A stretch of 64,000 bases of DNA from Deltaproteobacteria bacterium. Its GTDB lineage: Bacteria; Desulfobacterota; Desulfarculia; Adiutricales; Adiutricaceae. The stretch is taken from the NCBI GenBank assembly GCA_031273455.1, contig JAISRZ010000107.1:1-64000 (forward strand), read 5' to 3'. Both the position numbers and the translations under genes were made by a program. The stretch's first letter is position 1; each line of letters begins with the position of its first letter. Below are positions 54,005 through 63,127 of the stretch, piece after piece. The notes under the pieces were generated by a model that was not told the DNA's origin, made no database searches, and worked only from the letters and a program-made list of their open reading frames with translations.

Positions 54005-54865
54005 ATGTTAAACCGCCCCTTAAGCTATTGGCAGATCCCGGTTTTAATCTTGGCCTTGGCTCTAACCCTTTTTCCGGTCTTTTGGCTGGTCATGACGGCC
54101 ATAAAGCCGCCCATTGATTGGAACGCCTCGCCGGCCATTTGGGTCCCCAGCGAGCCGACCCTCATTAACTTTCGGACCTTGTTTGACCCAGCGGCCATTC
54201 GGGCTTACGGGGTGGGCGGGGTTAGCCAAGCGGCCACTAAAGCCGTGATTGGCTCCATTTTGGCCTCGGTCTCGGCCACCTTTTTAGCCATGGCCTTAGG
54301 TCTCGTCTCGGCCATTGGCCTATCGCGCTACAGTCGGACCAGTTGGGCCACCCCCTTAGTCATCTTATCGGGTCGGATGTTCCCGCCCGCGGCCATCGCC
54401 GTCCCGTTTGTCATTATTTTCTCCTTAACCAGCCTCATGGACACTTACCCGGGCCTTATCGCCATCTACACCGCCGTGACTTTGCCTTTTTCCACCTGGA
54501 CTTTAAAAAGCTTTGTTGATGATTTACCCCGGGAAATGGAGGAGGCGGCCATGTTGGACGGTAAATCGCGGCTCATGGCCCATCTGACCGTGACCGTGCC
54601 CCTCATTAAGGGCGGGCTCTTTTCCACCGCCATGCTGGTTTTCATCCTGAACTGGTCGGAATACATGTTCGCCCAGGTCTTATCCAACACCGAGCTTTCC
54701 ACCATCCCCGTCCAGTTGGCCAAGTACGTCACGGCCACGGCGGGGACCCTTTACGGGGTTCAAGCGGCCTTAGCGGTCTTGGCCATGGTCCCCTTGATTT
54801 TGGCTGGCTTTTTTATCCAGGGTCATCTGGCTCGCGGGTTAACCTTTGGGGCCATTAAGAAATGA
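54005..54865 (+). CDS. CUT1-type ABC permease (MalG/UgpE-like)
   Basis: A 286-aa inner-membrane permease, second half of the channel. It has the MalG-type N-terminus (ALTLFPVFWLVMTAIKP), the FSTWTLKSFVDDLPREMEEAAMLDGKS EAA region and a late NWSEYMFAQVL. It overlaps the first ATPase gene by 4 bp (ATGA). Confidence 0.93.
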   Translation: MLNRPLSYWQIPVLILALALTLFPVFWLVMTAIKPPIDWNASPAIWVPSEPTLINFRTLFDPAAIRAYGVGGVSQAATKAVIGSILASVSATFLAMALGLVSAIGLSRYSRTSWATPLVILSGRMFPPAAIAVPFVIIFSLTSLMDTYPGLIAIYTAVTLPFSTWTLKSFVDDLPREMEEAAMLDGKSRLMAHLTVTVPLIKGGLFSTAMLVFILNWSEYMFAQVLSNTELSTIPVQLAKYVTATAGTLYGVQAALAVLAMVPLILAGFFIQGHLARGLTFGAIKK

Positions 54866-55971
54866 TCGAGTTAATTGAGCTGACCAAGGAATACCCAGGC
54901 TCCTCGCAACCAGCGGTGGATAGACTAAACCTTACGATTTTCAAGGGCGAGACCATCGCTTTACTGGGCCCCTCAGGCTGCGGGAAGACCAGCGTTTTGT
55001 CCATGATCGTAGGCTTAGAAAAACCCACCGCCGGGGACATCCAGATCGATGGCCAGTCCATCGTTAAAGTCCCGGTGGAAAAACGCGGGATTGGCTTGGT
55101 TTTCCAAGACTACGCCATTTTCACCTCCATGACGGTAAGAGGGAACCTGGCCTTTGGCCTCACCGTGAGGAAAACCCCTAAAAGCGAGATCGCCTCAAAA
55201 GTCAACGACACGGCCAGCTTTTTAGGGTTAACCCCCATCCTGGACGTTAAAGCCAGTCGCTTAAGCGGCTCAGAACTTCAAAGGGTGGCTTTAGGCCGAA
55301 CCTTAGTCACCCGGCCCTCCATTCTCCTTTTGGATGAGCCCTTATCCAACTTGGAGCCCGAGGCCCGCTTGGCCACCCGTCAGGAGCTAAGGCGCTTACG
55401 TCAGGAATTGGGTTTAACCATCATCTACGTCACTCACGACCAAGTGGAAGCTTTGTCCCTAGCCGATCGGTTGGCCATTATGAGCTTTGGTCGGATTTTA
55501 CAAGTGGAGAAAACCTCCGTCATCTTGGAAAAGCCGAAACTAGTCCAGGTGGCCCAGTTTTTAGGCTCGCCCCCCATGAACATTTTTCAAGGTTTTTTCC
55601 ACCAAGATAACGGTTACTTGGCCTTCCGCCAAGGGGCCGTGGACTTACGGCTCCCCTTTAAAAGCTTAAGCCCCAAGGTCGAGCTGGGGAGCGCCCGCTT
55701 TTACCACTTAGGCCTACGGCCCGAGGACCTTGACTTCACCGAGGAATCCGAGCCCTTCTTCCGGGGCCAAGTGAGTGGCTTAGAGAACCGGGGCTTTGAC
55801 AGCGTGGTTAGTTTGGCCAATGGGAACTTGGAGATGAAGGCTTTAGACCCGCAAAACGTTTTTACCTGGGGGGAAACTGTGGCCGTCAAGGCTAAGGCGG
55901 AAAGCTTTTTCCTGTTCGATAAATCTGGGCGGCTCATGGAAGGCCAGCTTTTTGAGGCCAACCATGACTAA
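54862..55971 (+). CDS. ABC transporter ATPase, MalK/GlpS-type, first
   Basis: A 369-aa ATPase with C-terminal TOBE-like regulatory domain. Walker A GPSGCGKTS, Q-loop FQDYAIF, Walker B ILLLDEPLSNLEPE and switch His in VTHDQVEAL are intact. The signature is LSGSELQR, with GS-E in place of GGQ. It probably forms a heterodimer with the next ATPase, as in two-ATPase CUT1 systems. Confidence 0.92.
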   Translation: MIELIELTKEYPGSSQPAVDRLNLTIFKGETIALLGPSGCGKTSVLSMIVGLEKPTAGDIQIDGQSIVKVPVEKRGIGLVFQDYAIFTSMTVRGNLAFGLTVRKTPKSEIASKVNDTASFLGLTPILDVKASRLSGSELQRVALGRTLVTRPSILLLDEPLSNLEPEARLATRQELRRLRQELGLTIIYVTHDQVEALSLADRLAIMSFGRILQVEKTSVILEKPKLVQVAQFLGSPPMNIFQGFFHQDNGYLAFRQGAVDLRLPFKSLSPKVELGSARFYHLGLRPEDLDFTEESEPFFRGQVSGLENRGFDSVVSLANGNLEMKALDPQNVFTWGETVAVKAKAESFFLFDKSGRLMEGQLFEANHD

Positions 55972-57070
55972 TCCTTTGGCTATGAAGGGTTTGACCGTCC
56001 AAAACCTGGGCAAAAATTATGGCCCTAAAGCGGCCTTAAAGGACGTCTCCTTCACCGCTGGGGACGCGGTCTTCACCGTCTTACTTGGCCCGGGCGGGGC
56101 CGGAAAAACCACGACTTTACGCTTAATCGCCGGCTTAGAGCCCCAAACTTCGGGCCAGATCTTTTTAGACGGCCAAGAAGTCTCGCGTTTAGCCCCCCGG
56201 AAGCGCGATTTAGCCATGATCTTTGATAACTTGGCCCTTTACCCCAATAAAAATGGCTTTCAGAACTTAGCCAGCCCTTTAATCCAACGGAAAAGGCCCA
56301 TAGAGGAGATCCGGGAAAAAGTCTTCGCCATGGCCGCCAAGCTCAACCTAACTTTAGTCTTAGATCGTTTGCCCAAGACCATGTCCGGCGGGGAAAAGCA
56401 ACGATTGGCTTTGGGCCGGGCCTTGGTTAGGGAGCCCCGGTTCTTTCTTTTGGATGAGCCCTTAAGTAGCTTGGACGCCCCTTTGCGCTTTAAGCTTCGC
56501 TCAGAGCTTAAAAGGCTGCAAAAAGAGGAGGGCCACTCCTTTTTAATGGCCACCCCCGATTTTACCGAAGCCTTGGCCGTGGGCGACGTCATCATCGTCT
56601 TGGAGGGTGGCGCGGTGGCCCAGGTGGCGTCCCCCAAGGACCTCTACGAAAAGCCCATTGACACCCGGGTGGCCCTTTTTGTGGGATCCCCCCGGATCAA
56701 CCTGTTTAAGGCCGGGGCCAGCGAAGGGAACTTAAACTTTTTTGGCTTAATCTCGCCCATCCCGGAAAGCTTAAAAGAGCCTTTAGCTAAAGAGACCGGG
56801 GAGTTTACGGTGGGGGTTAGGCCGGAGAACGTGATTTTAGGCCAAAGCCTAGACAAAAACGCGGTTAAAGGAAAGGCTATCGTCGTGGATATCGAGTCTT
56901 TAGGCCGCTCCTTAGCCGTGACCATTAGCCGCGAAAAGGAGCGCTTAACCTTTTTGGCCCCTTCTTTAGATCTCGGATTGTTAGCTATTGGCGACCAGGT
57001 GGATTTTTTTCTAGCTGACCCTAATAGCCTCTTAGCCTTTAAACCGGATGGCCGCAATTATCTGACCTAA
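55964..57070 (+). CDS. ABC transporter ATPase, MalK/GlpT-type, second, switch His missing
   Basis: 368 aa from the ATG at 55964, overlapping the first ATPase by 8 bp. Walker A reads GPGGAGKTT, the Q-loop position IFDNLALYP has D in place of Q, the signature MSGGEKQR is good and Walker B is FFLLDEPLSSLD. The switch region is MATPDFTEAL, with Pro where His is expected in THDQ. One of the two ATP sites is therefore probably degenerate. A TOBE-like domain closes the protein. Confidence 0.9.
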   Translation: MTNPLAMKGLTVQNLGKNYGPKAALKDVSFTAGDAVFTVLLGPGGAGKTTTLRLIAGLEPQTSGQIFLDGQEVSRLAPRKRDLAMIFDNLALYPNKNGFQNLASPLIQRKRPIEEIREKVFAMAAKLNLTLVLDRLPKTMSGGEKQRLALGRALVREPRFFLLDEPLSSLDAPLRFKLRSELKRLQKEEGHSFLMATPDFTEALAVGDVIIVLEGGAVAQVASPKDLYEKPIDTRVALFVGSPRINLFKAGASEGNLNFFGLISPIPESLKEPLAKETGEFTVGVRPENVILGQSLDKNAVKGKAIVVDIESLGRSLAVTISREKERLTFLAPSLDLGLLAIGDQVDFFLADPNSLLAFKPDGRNYLT

Positions 57071-57099
57071 GCGCAATCCGGCGTTTATAGGAGTTTTTC

Positions 57100-58539
57100 A
57101 TGACCTATCCGCCCGATCCAGAATCCGTCCTCACCCCCAAAGAGGCCTTAGCCAAGGCTAAAGCCAGCCCCCGGGGCGGCGATCTTCTTTTGTCCATTGA
57201 AAAAGCCATTAAAGAAAACGACATTAAGTACGTTCGCTTTGAACAATACGACCTTTACGGCATCCCCCGCAGCAAAAACGTCCCCATTAGTTATTTCGCC
57301 CATTACCTGGAAAGTGGGCTCAACTTCTACGGGGGCATCTTAACCTGCGATGTCCAGACCCGTTGCGCCCCGGGCACGGGCTACGGGGAAGAGGTCACTT
57401 ACGGGGACGCTCGGACCATTCCCGATCTGGCCACTTTTATGGTTTTGCCTTGGGTCCCCAACACGGCCCGGATTATCGTCGATCCTCACTGGTACGATGG
57501 TCGGCCTTTAATGGGGACCCCCCGGATCCTCTTAAAGAAGGTCTTAAAAAAGTTTTACGATTTAGGCTATATCGTTCGGTTTGGCTTTGAGTTTGAGTTT
57601 TATCTCTTTAACGAGGGAACCTTGGAGCCCGCTTACGGGTCCCAGCCCATTTTCCTGACCCTGTACAACAATTTTGACGTGGATTACCTCTACGGGATGA
57701 TGGACACCCTCCAGAAGGCTGGTTTTCGGATCATCACCCAGAATTCCGAGCAAGGCCCAGGGCAACAAGAGATTAACCTGGATTGCCGGGACGGCCTGGC
57801 CGCCGTGGACGAGGCCCAGTGCTTTAAGTACGCGGTTAAAGAGATATCCCGGCAATACGGTTATGTGGCCTCCTTCATGACCAAACCCTGGATTGACCGC
57901 TGCGCCTCCGGGGCCCATATCCACGTCTCTTTAATCGACCGTCAGACCGGGGCCAACGCCTTTTTAGACCCCAAAGACCCGGACGGCCTTTCGCCCCTCC
58001 TACGCCAATTTATCGCTGGGGTGGCCCGGCACGCTCCGGCCAACACCGTCTTCACCGCCCCCACGGTCAATTGCTACAAACGGTACCGCCCCGGGGTCTG
58101 CGCCCCGACCACGGCCACCTGGGGTTTTGAGAACCGGTCGGTGGGTTTGCGGGTTAAAGGGACCCGGGGCCAAAGCACCCACCTAGAAAACCGCTTGGCT
58201 TGCGCGGCCACTAACCCCTACTTATCGGCCTTATCGACCTTACAGTCCGGGCTACTAGGGATTGAGGAGAGCCTCCCTTGCCCAGAGCCGTCTTTAGGGG
58301 ATGTTTGGGCTGACCCGAAGGCTAAGCTTTTACCGGCCACCATGGAGGAGGCCTTAGCCGCCTTTGAGAGCGACGCGAAGCTGAAAGCGGCCTATGGCCC
58401 AGAGTTTGTCCAAGTGGTCGTGGCCATGAAGAACTGGGATATCCAGATCGCCAAAGAGAACTGCCCCGCTTACGGGACCCCGGATTTTAAGACCTTTATC
58501 TCCGATTGGGAGCGGGCCGAGTTTCTGGAAATCCTCTAG
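57100..58539 (+). CDS. Glutamine synthetase-family ligase (probable gamma-glutamyl-amine/amide synthetase)
   Basis: A 479-aa protein of the GS fold. Catalytic landmarks are present: GFEFEFYLF (metal Glu pair), GPGQQEINL, GAHIHVSL (His of the ammonia/ATP site), NCYKRYRPG, WGFENRSVGLRV and ENRLACAATNPYLSAL. The sequence differs from housekeeping GS and lacks the adenylylation-type context. Family relatives such as PuuA, GMAS and IpuC join glutamate to amines. The ATG has AGGAG upstream and is 29 bp after the last transporter gene, so an imported amine is the likely partner of glutamate (inference). Confidence 0.85.
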   Translation: MTYPPDPESVLTPKEALAKAKASPRGGDLLLSIEKAIKENDIKYVRFEQYDLYGIPRSKNVPISYFAHYLESGLNFYGGILTCDVQTRCAPGTGYGEEVTYGDARTIPDLATFMVLPWVPNTARIIVDPHWYDGRPLMGTPRILLKKVLKKFYDLGYIVRFGFEFEFYLFNEGTLEPAYGSQPIFLTLYNNFDVDYLYGMMDTLQKAGFRIITQNSEQGPGQQEINLDCRDGLAAVDEAQCFKYAVKEISRQYGYVASFMTKPWIDRCASGAHIHVSLIDRQTGANAFLDPKDPDGLSPLLRQFIAGVARHAPANTVFTAPTVNCYKRYRPGVCAPTTATWGFENRSVGLRVKGTRGQSTHLENRLACAATNPYLSALSTLQSGLLGIEESLPCPEPSLGDVWADPKAKLLPATMEEALAAFESDAKLKAAYGPEFVQVVVAMKNWDIQIAKENCPAYGTPDFKTFISDWERAEFLEIL

Positions 58540-58839
58540 ACCCTAAAAAACGGCTTAAAACGGGCTAGGTGGGCATAACCTTTAGGGGTAGGGAAGAAAT
58601 ACCCCTTTGGGCCGCTCGGGCCAGGCGGGGGGATTTTGACCCGTTTTCTGGCCTATTAGGTGGCCAGGGGTCTTCCTCTAAGCCTTGGAAGTTTTTAGGG
58701 AAATTGGATTTACTGGAAAAAAAGTTCTCTTTTTAAAGGCTAATCAGTTATAATCTGGGGGACAATGGCCCTTAGAAAGTTTGTTTATGGCCCTAACGTC
58801 TGAAGGCTAAGTCGGCGAAAGGGCTTATAGGGAGGCGAG
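58540..58839. other. Intergenic region with candidate internal promoter
   Basis: 300 bp after the GS-like gene. It has a 7-bp hairpin (58584-58606) without T-run and a TATAAT at 58749-58754 with no good -35 box. The following three genes may therefore form a second transcription unit. Confidence 0.5.
58584..58606 (+). terminator. Weak hairpin after the GS-like gene
   Basis: AGGGGTA (58584-58590) pairs with TACCCCT (58600-58606), loop 9 nt, only TT following. Partial termination at most. Confidence 0.35.
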
Positions 58840-59934
58840 GTGGCGGCTATCAGGATACTGGAGTTAAAAGGTGAAGGCCGCCCCTTGGGTGAGGGTCACG
58901 GCGAGGCCTTGCGCGCGGAGATTAAAGAGTTTATCGCCCGAGCCTTAGAGGTCCACGCCCAGAATATTAGCCACAAAGTCGGAAAAACCGAGCTTTTGGG
59001 GTTCGCTTCGCGGAATCTAGCGGCCATTAAAGCTTACAGCCCCCTTCTTCTTGAGGAGATGGAAGGGATAGCCGCTGGGGCCAAGGTCGATTTTTCCGAG
59101 ATTCTTTTTTTAAACTCCTTTTTAGAGCTGGAGGATTTGCGGCCCCCGGCTTTAGGCGGGCGACTTTTAGCTAAACCTTTGTGGGGTTGCACGAGTTTTA
59201 ACGTTCTCCCTAAGGCCGCCGCTAACGGCCAGACTTATCTGGCCCAGACCTACGATATGGAGCCTTACTACGCCCGTTATAACGTGGTCTTAAAGATCGA
59301 AAGACCTAAAGGTCGCGAGATCGTCCAAACGGTGGCCGGGGTTTTAGGCTTAAACGGGCAAAACGACCGCGGGGTCGGGCTAGTTATCAATAAACTAGTG
59401 GCTAAAGACGCCCGGCCTGGGGTTATTTACCCGGTCATCGTCCGGAAGGCTTTAGCCCAAGACCGTTTAGGCGACGCTTTTGGGGCCATTGTCTTCGCCT
59501 CTAGGGCCACGGGCATGAACTACCAACTGGCCAGTTCCGATGGCTTGGGTTTTTGTTTGGAGCTAACCGCTGGCCAATACTACCTTTGGCCCATTGACGG
59601 GGCCATCGCCCACACCAACCACTTTTTATCCGATTACTTAAAGCCTTATGAGACGCCCAACTGGCTAAGCCACGGGGGCTCTTATGTCCGCCGGGAAGTG
59701 GCCAGCCGCTTCTTAAAGGAAAACCACGGGCGGATCGATGTCGAAGCCCTTAAGACCATCTTACAAGACCACACCAATCACCCCCGGTCCATTTGCGCCC
59801 ACTATCTGGAAGGGGAACCAGAGTCCACGGCTTGCGCCACCATTATGGCCGTGATTTTAGACCTCAATAAGGGGGTAACCTACGTGACCTCGGGCAACCC
59901 CTGTCAAAACGAGTTTACGGAGATCGCTTTTTAG
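58840..59934 (+). CDS. C45-family Ntn hydrolase (acyl-CoA:6-APA acyltransferase-like)
   Basis: A 364-aa protein of the AAT/peptidase C45 fold. The auto-processing site Gly-Cys is in LWGCTSF (Cys near residue 117), which becomes the N-terminal nucleophile after self-cleavage. Later landmarks are GVGLVINKL, SSDGLGFCLELT and AHTNHFLSDYL. Family members hydrolyse or transfer acyl/amide groups. The GTG start at 58840 has GGAGG 4 nt upstream. Following the GS-like ligase, it could hydrolyse a gamma-glutamyl or other amide, but that is inference. Confidence 0.85.
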   Translation: MAAIRILELKGEGRPLGEGHGEALRAEIKEFIARALEVHAQNISHKVGKTELLGFASRNLAAIKAYSPLLLEEMEGIAAGAKVDFSEILFLNSFLELEDLRPPALGGRLLAKPLWGCTSFNVLPKAAANGQTYLAQTYDMEPYYARYNVVLKIERPKGREIVQTVAGVLGLNGQNDRGVGLVINKLVAKDARPGVIYPVIVRKALAQDRLGDAFGAIVFASRATGMNYQLASSDGLGFCLELTAGQYYLWPIDGAIAHTNHFLSDYLKPYETPNWLSHGGSYVRREVASRFLKENHGRIDVEALKTILQDHTNHPRSICAHYLEGEPESTACATIMAVILDLNKGVTYVTSGNPCQNEFTEIAF

Positions 59935-59995
59935 CCTCTAAACCATTTGGCCATAAACCATAGAAGCCTAAATCCAAAAGGGGGTAAGTTTAACC

Positions 59996-60922
59996 ATGCT
60001 CAATCTGTTTATCACCCCTAAATGCGACTTGGGTTGCGACTATTGCTTTGTGGCCCCGGATTTTGGCGGGGCCAAGAAGGATCTGGCTCGGGCGGAGTTT
60101 GATCTTCTTCTAGCCTGGCTAGAGGAGACCGGGGCTTACTCTTTAGGCTTATTGGGCGGGGAGCCCACCTTACACCCGGATCTCTTTTATTTTCTGGAAA
60201 GGTTAGGGGCCAAGGGGATCGCCCCGGTTGTTTTCACCAATGGCCTTTTCCCCCATGACTTTTGCGAGCCTTTAGCGGGCTTAACTAAAGGGTTAGTGGT
60301 TAACTACAACGACCCCAGCGCCTTAAAACCCGAAGGCTACGCCTTACGCGAAAAGAACCTTGATTGTTTAGCCAATCTCGGGGCTAAGCTCACCTTGGCC
60401 AAAAACTTCGCCCCCGGGCGAATGGATTACGACTATCTCCTGAAAGCCGCGGCTCGCTATGGGGTCAAAACCATCCGTTGCGATCTGGCTCGGCCCCGGG
60501 CGGATGGCCGGAATAACCACTTTATAGGCGAAAGCTTAAAGGCCGCGGCCAAGGTCTTAGCGGCTTTTGTCATTAAATCATTTTTAGCCGGGATCGAGGC
60601 TGGGGTGGACTGCTGTTTACCGGCTTGCTTTTTTAGCCCTCGGGAACTAAGTTTTTTGGAAGTCGAGCCGCGGCCTTTAAGGGGCGTTTGTTTACCGTCT
60701 TTAGATATCTTACCGGATCTTTCGGTCATTCATTGTTGGCCTTTAAAAGATATCCAAGCCCCGAAAGCCACGGTCTTTGACGGGGAAACCGATTTATTGG
60801 GCCACTTCGCCCAAGAGGTCGTTAGTCTTCGGGCCCAAAGGCGGGCCACTTGCCAGGAGCCCTGTCGGCCAGCCTTTTCTTGTCAAGGCGGATGCTTATC
60901 CCCTAGCTGGTCCACATTCTAG
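59996..60922 (+). CDS. Radical SAM protein with Cys-rich C-terminus
   Basis: A 308-aa radical SAM enzyme. The cluster motif CDLGCDYC starts at residue 10 (Cys 10, 14, 17), followed by GGEPTLHP. The last ~80 residues carry many Cys (CLPSLD, HCWPL, CQEPC, SCQGGC), a SPASM-like pattern for auxiliary iron-sulfur clusters. It lies 61 bp after the C45 hydrolase and 20 bp before the molybdopterin oxidoreductase. The substrate is unknown; no small precursor peptide was found nearby. Confidence 0.85.
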   Translation: MLNLFITPKCDLGCDYCFVAPDFGGAKKDLARAEFDLLLAWLEETGAYSLGLLGGEPTLHPDLFYFLERLGAKGIAPVVFTNGLFPHDFCEPLAGLTKGLVVNYNDPSALKPEGYALREKNLDCLANLGAKLTLAKNFAPGRMDYDYLLKAAARYGVKTIRCDLARPRADGRNNHFIGESLKAAAKVLAAFVIKSFLAGIEAGVDCCLPACFFSPRELSFLEVEPRPLRGVCLPSLDILPDLSVIHCWPLKDIQAPKATVFDGETDLLGHFAQEVVSLRAQRRATCQEPCRPAFSCQGGCLSPSWSTF

Positions 60923-60942
60923 CTGAGTTATCGGTCTAAATT

Positions 60943-62871
60943 ATGTCTAAATTGATTAAAACCGCCTGTATTCGGGATTGTCCCAACACTTGCTCGCTAC
61001 TCGCCAAAGTCGAGGGCCAGCGGGTGGTCTCTTTAACCGGCGATCCCGAGGCCCCCACCAACCAAGGCCGGGTCTGCCGGAAATGCCAAGGGTACGTGGC
61101 TAGAGCCTACGATCCCGAGCGTCTTTTATATCCTTTAATCAAATCCCACGGTCAGTTTACTAGGGCCTCTTGGGCCACGGCCTTGGATCTGGTCGCGGAC
61201 AAGATCAAAGAGCTTCTGGCCGCTGACCCCTCAAAGATTCTTTATTATCAGGGGTTTGGCTCGCGGACGGCCTTAAAACTTTTAAACCGCCGGTTTTTTA
61301 ACCTTTTGGGCCCAGTCTCCATCACCAAGGGGACTATCTGCGGCGGGGCCGGTCAAGGGGCCCAGGATCTGGACTACGGGGCCCGGATTTCCCACGACAT
61401 TCGCGATCACCTCAATAGCCGCCTTTTGGTCCTCTGGGGCCGTAACCCTATCGTCACTAGCCTAAACCTTTTGCCGGTCATTAAAAAACTAAAAGAAGAG
61501 GGTAAAGAGGTTGTCTTAATCGATCCCGTCCACACGGAAAGCGTCCCTTTAGCCACCTTCTGTTTAGCCCCCCGGCCCGGCTCGGATAGCCAACTGGCTT
61601 TGGCCTTAGCCCGCTTGGTCTTTGAGGCCAAGGCCGAGGACTTAGATTTTTTAACCAACCATTGCGAAGGGTTTGAAGCCTATCGGAAGATAGTTTTTCA
61701 AGAGGATTTAACGGCTAGGGCTAAGGCCACGGATCTGGACCCTCAAGATATCGTTAAGTTAGCTGAGCTGATGATGGCCCATAAGCCAGTGGCCTTGGTT
61801 TTAGGCTGGGGTTTACACCGCTGGCGCCATTCCCATATCACTATAAGGGCCATTGACGGCTTAGGGGCGGTCTTAGGGTCCATTGGCGCGGTTGGCGGCG
61901 GGGTCAGTCAAGGGTTTGAGGAGTATCAGCCCTATGACTGGGCTATCTGGGGCGACGAAGCTTGGCCTAACCGGCGGAAGCTCTATATGCCTTTACTGGG
62001 CGAGGAGCTAGAAAAGGCCGACCCCCCGGTGGAGATGATTATGATCACCGCCGGTAACCCGGCGGCCATGTTGCCGGATTCGTCAAGAGTCAGAAAGGCG
62101 ATCGCGCGGATCCCCTTTAAGGTGGTGGGCGGCCATTTTCTGGACGACACCGCCGCCTTAGCGGACGTCTTTTTACCGGCCACCTCCTTTTTGGAGGAGG
62201 ACGACGTGGTGGCCTCGTATGGGCATAGTTATATTTGCCCGATTAATAAGGCCATTCCGCCCTTAGGGGAAGCCCGCTCGGACTTTGACTTATTTATGGA
62301 CTTAGGGGCTAGGTTTGGTTTAACGGACTACGTTAAACCCCGGGACGAGTGGCTAAGGCTCATCTTAGCCCCCACCATCAAAATGGGGGTTAGTTTAGAG
62401 ACCATCCAAGCGGGCGGGGCGTACCAACCGGATATTCCCCACGCTCCCTTTCAGGATAAGGTCTTTCCCACGCCAACTGGCAAGTTTAACCTTTTAACCG
62501 AGTACGAGGACCCGGCGATCTTTGACCCCGAGCGCCGGTTCGCCCTATTAAGCGTCTCCCCAAAGGAGTGGCTTTGCTCAGAGATTCGCCCTGGGGAAAG
62601 GGTTAAGGTCTTGTGGGTTAAGGTTAACGCGGAAGTGGCTCAAGAATTGGGTTTCACGGAAGATGAGCTAGTCTTGGTCAAAAGCTCGGTCGGCCAGTTA
62701 AAAGCCACGGTTAAGTTGGAGCCTAAGCTAAGGAAGGATTTAGTGGTCATCCCCCGGGGCGGCTGGGCCATGGATGGTTGCGACGTTAACGTTTTAACTA
62801 GGGCCGTCTTAACTAAAGTCGGCTCGGGAACCGCCTATTACCAGACTCGGGTCAACCTGGAAAAATTTTAA
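60943..62871 (+). CDS. Cytoplasmic molybdopterin-dependent oxidoreductase
   Basis: A 642-aa member of the DMSO reductase superfamily. The N-terminal [4Fe-4S] motif is C9, C13, C17 and C45 (CIRDCPNTC ... RVCRKC). Molybdopterin-binding segments include the likely metal-ligand Cys in TICGGAGQG (near 133) and VLWGRNP, TAGNPAAMLPDS and the C-terminal dinucleotide-binding domain. There is no Tat signal, so it is cytoplasmic. No electron-transfer subunit is adjacent, so the partner is unknown. It is last in the cluster. Confidence 0.9.
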   Translation: MSKLIKTACIRDCPNTCSLLAKVEGQRVVSLTGDPEAPTNQGRVCRKCQGYVARAYDPERLLYPLIKSHGQFTRASWATALDLVADKIKELLAADPSKILYYQGFGSRTALKLLNRRFFNLLGPVSITKGTICGGAGQGAQDLDYGARISHDIRDHLNSRLLVLWGRNPIVTSLNLLPVIKKLKEEGKEVVLIDPVHTESVPLATFCLAPRPGSDSQLALALARLVFEAKAEDLDFLTNHCEGFEAYRKIVFQEDLTARAKATDLDPQDIVKLAELMMAHKPVALVLGWGLHRWRHSHITIRAIDGLGAVLGSIGAVGGGVSQGFEEYQPYDWAIWGDEAWPNRRKLYMPLLGEELEKADPPVEMIMITAGNPAAMLPDSSRVRKAIARIPFKVVGGHFLDDTAALADVFLPATSFLEEDDVVASYGHSYICPINKAIPPLGEARSDFDLFMDLGARFGLTDYVKPRDEWLRLILAPTIKMGVSLETIQAGGAYQPDIPHAPFQDKVFPTPTGKFNLLTEYEDPAIFDPERRFALLSVSPKEWLCSEIRPGERVKVLWVKVNAEVAQELGFTEDELVLVKSSVGQLKATVKLEPKLRKDLVVIPRGGWAMDGCDVNVLTRAVLTKVGSGTAYYQTRVNLEKF

Positions 62872-63127
62872 ACCTTAGCGTCTTTTTTATCGCCTTTTAC
62901 CCCCCCCCTTAGCCGCCAGGCGCTATACCGCCCCCCGCGTCACCGCTAAAGTTTAGGGCGCGGTTGGGGCTATAATGTGACGATTTTAAAAATTTGCCCA
63001 ATCGATCTATAATGTCCCCAAGAAAATTAAATAAGCGCCCCATCTAACTTCCAAAAGGCCTCAAATCCTGGCGGTTTAAGCTAAGGGCGGCGCTTACTCA
63101 ACCCCATTATTTCCCAGGTGACTTTTT
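62872..63127. other. Intergenic region with two -10 boxes
   Basis: Two TATAAT boxes occur at 62971-62976 and 63008-63013 on the plus strand, plausible for the VWA gene, but neither has a strong -35. A C-rich run (62901-62909) precedes them. Confidence 0.45.
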
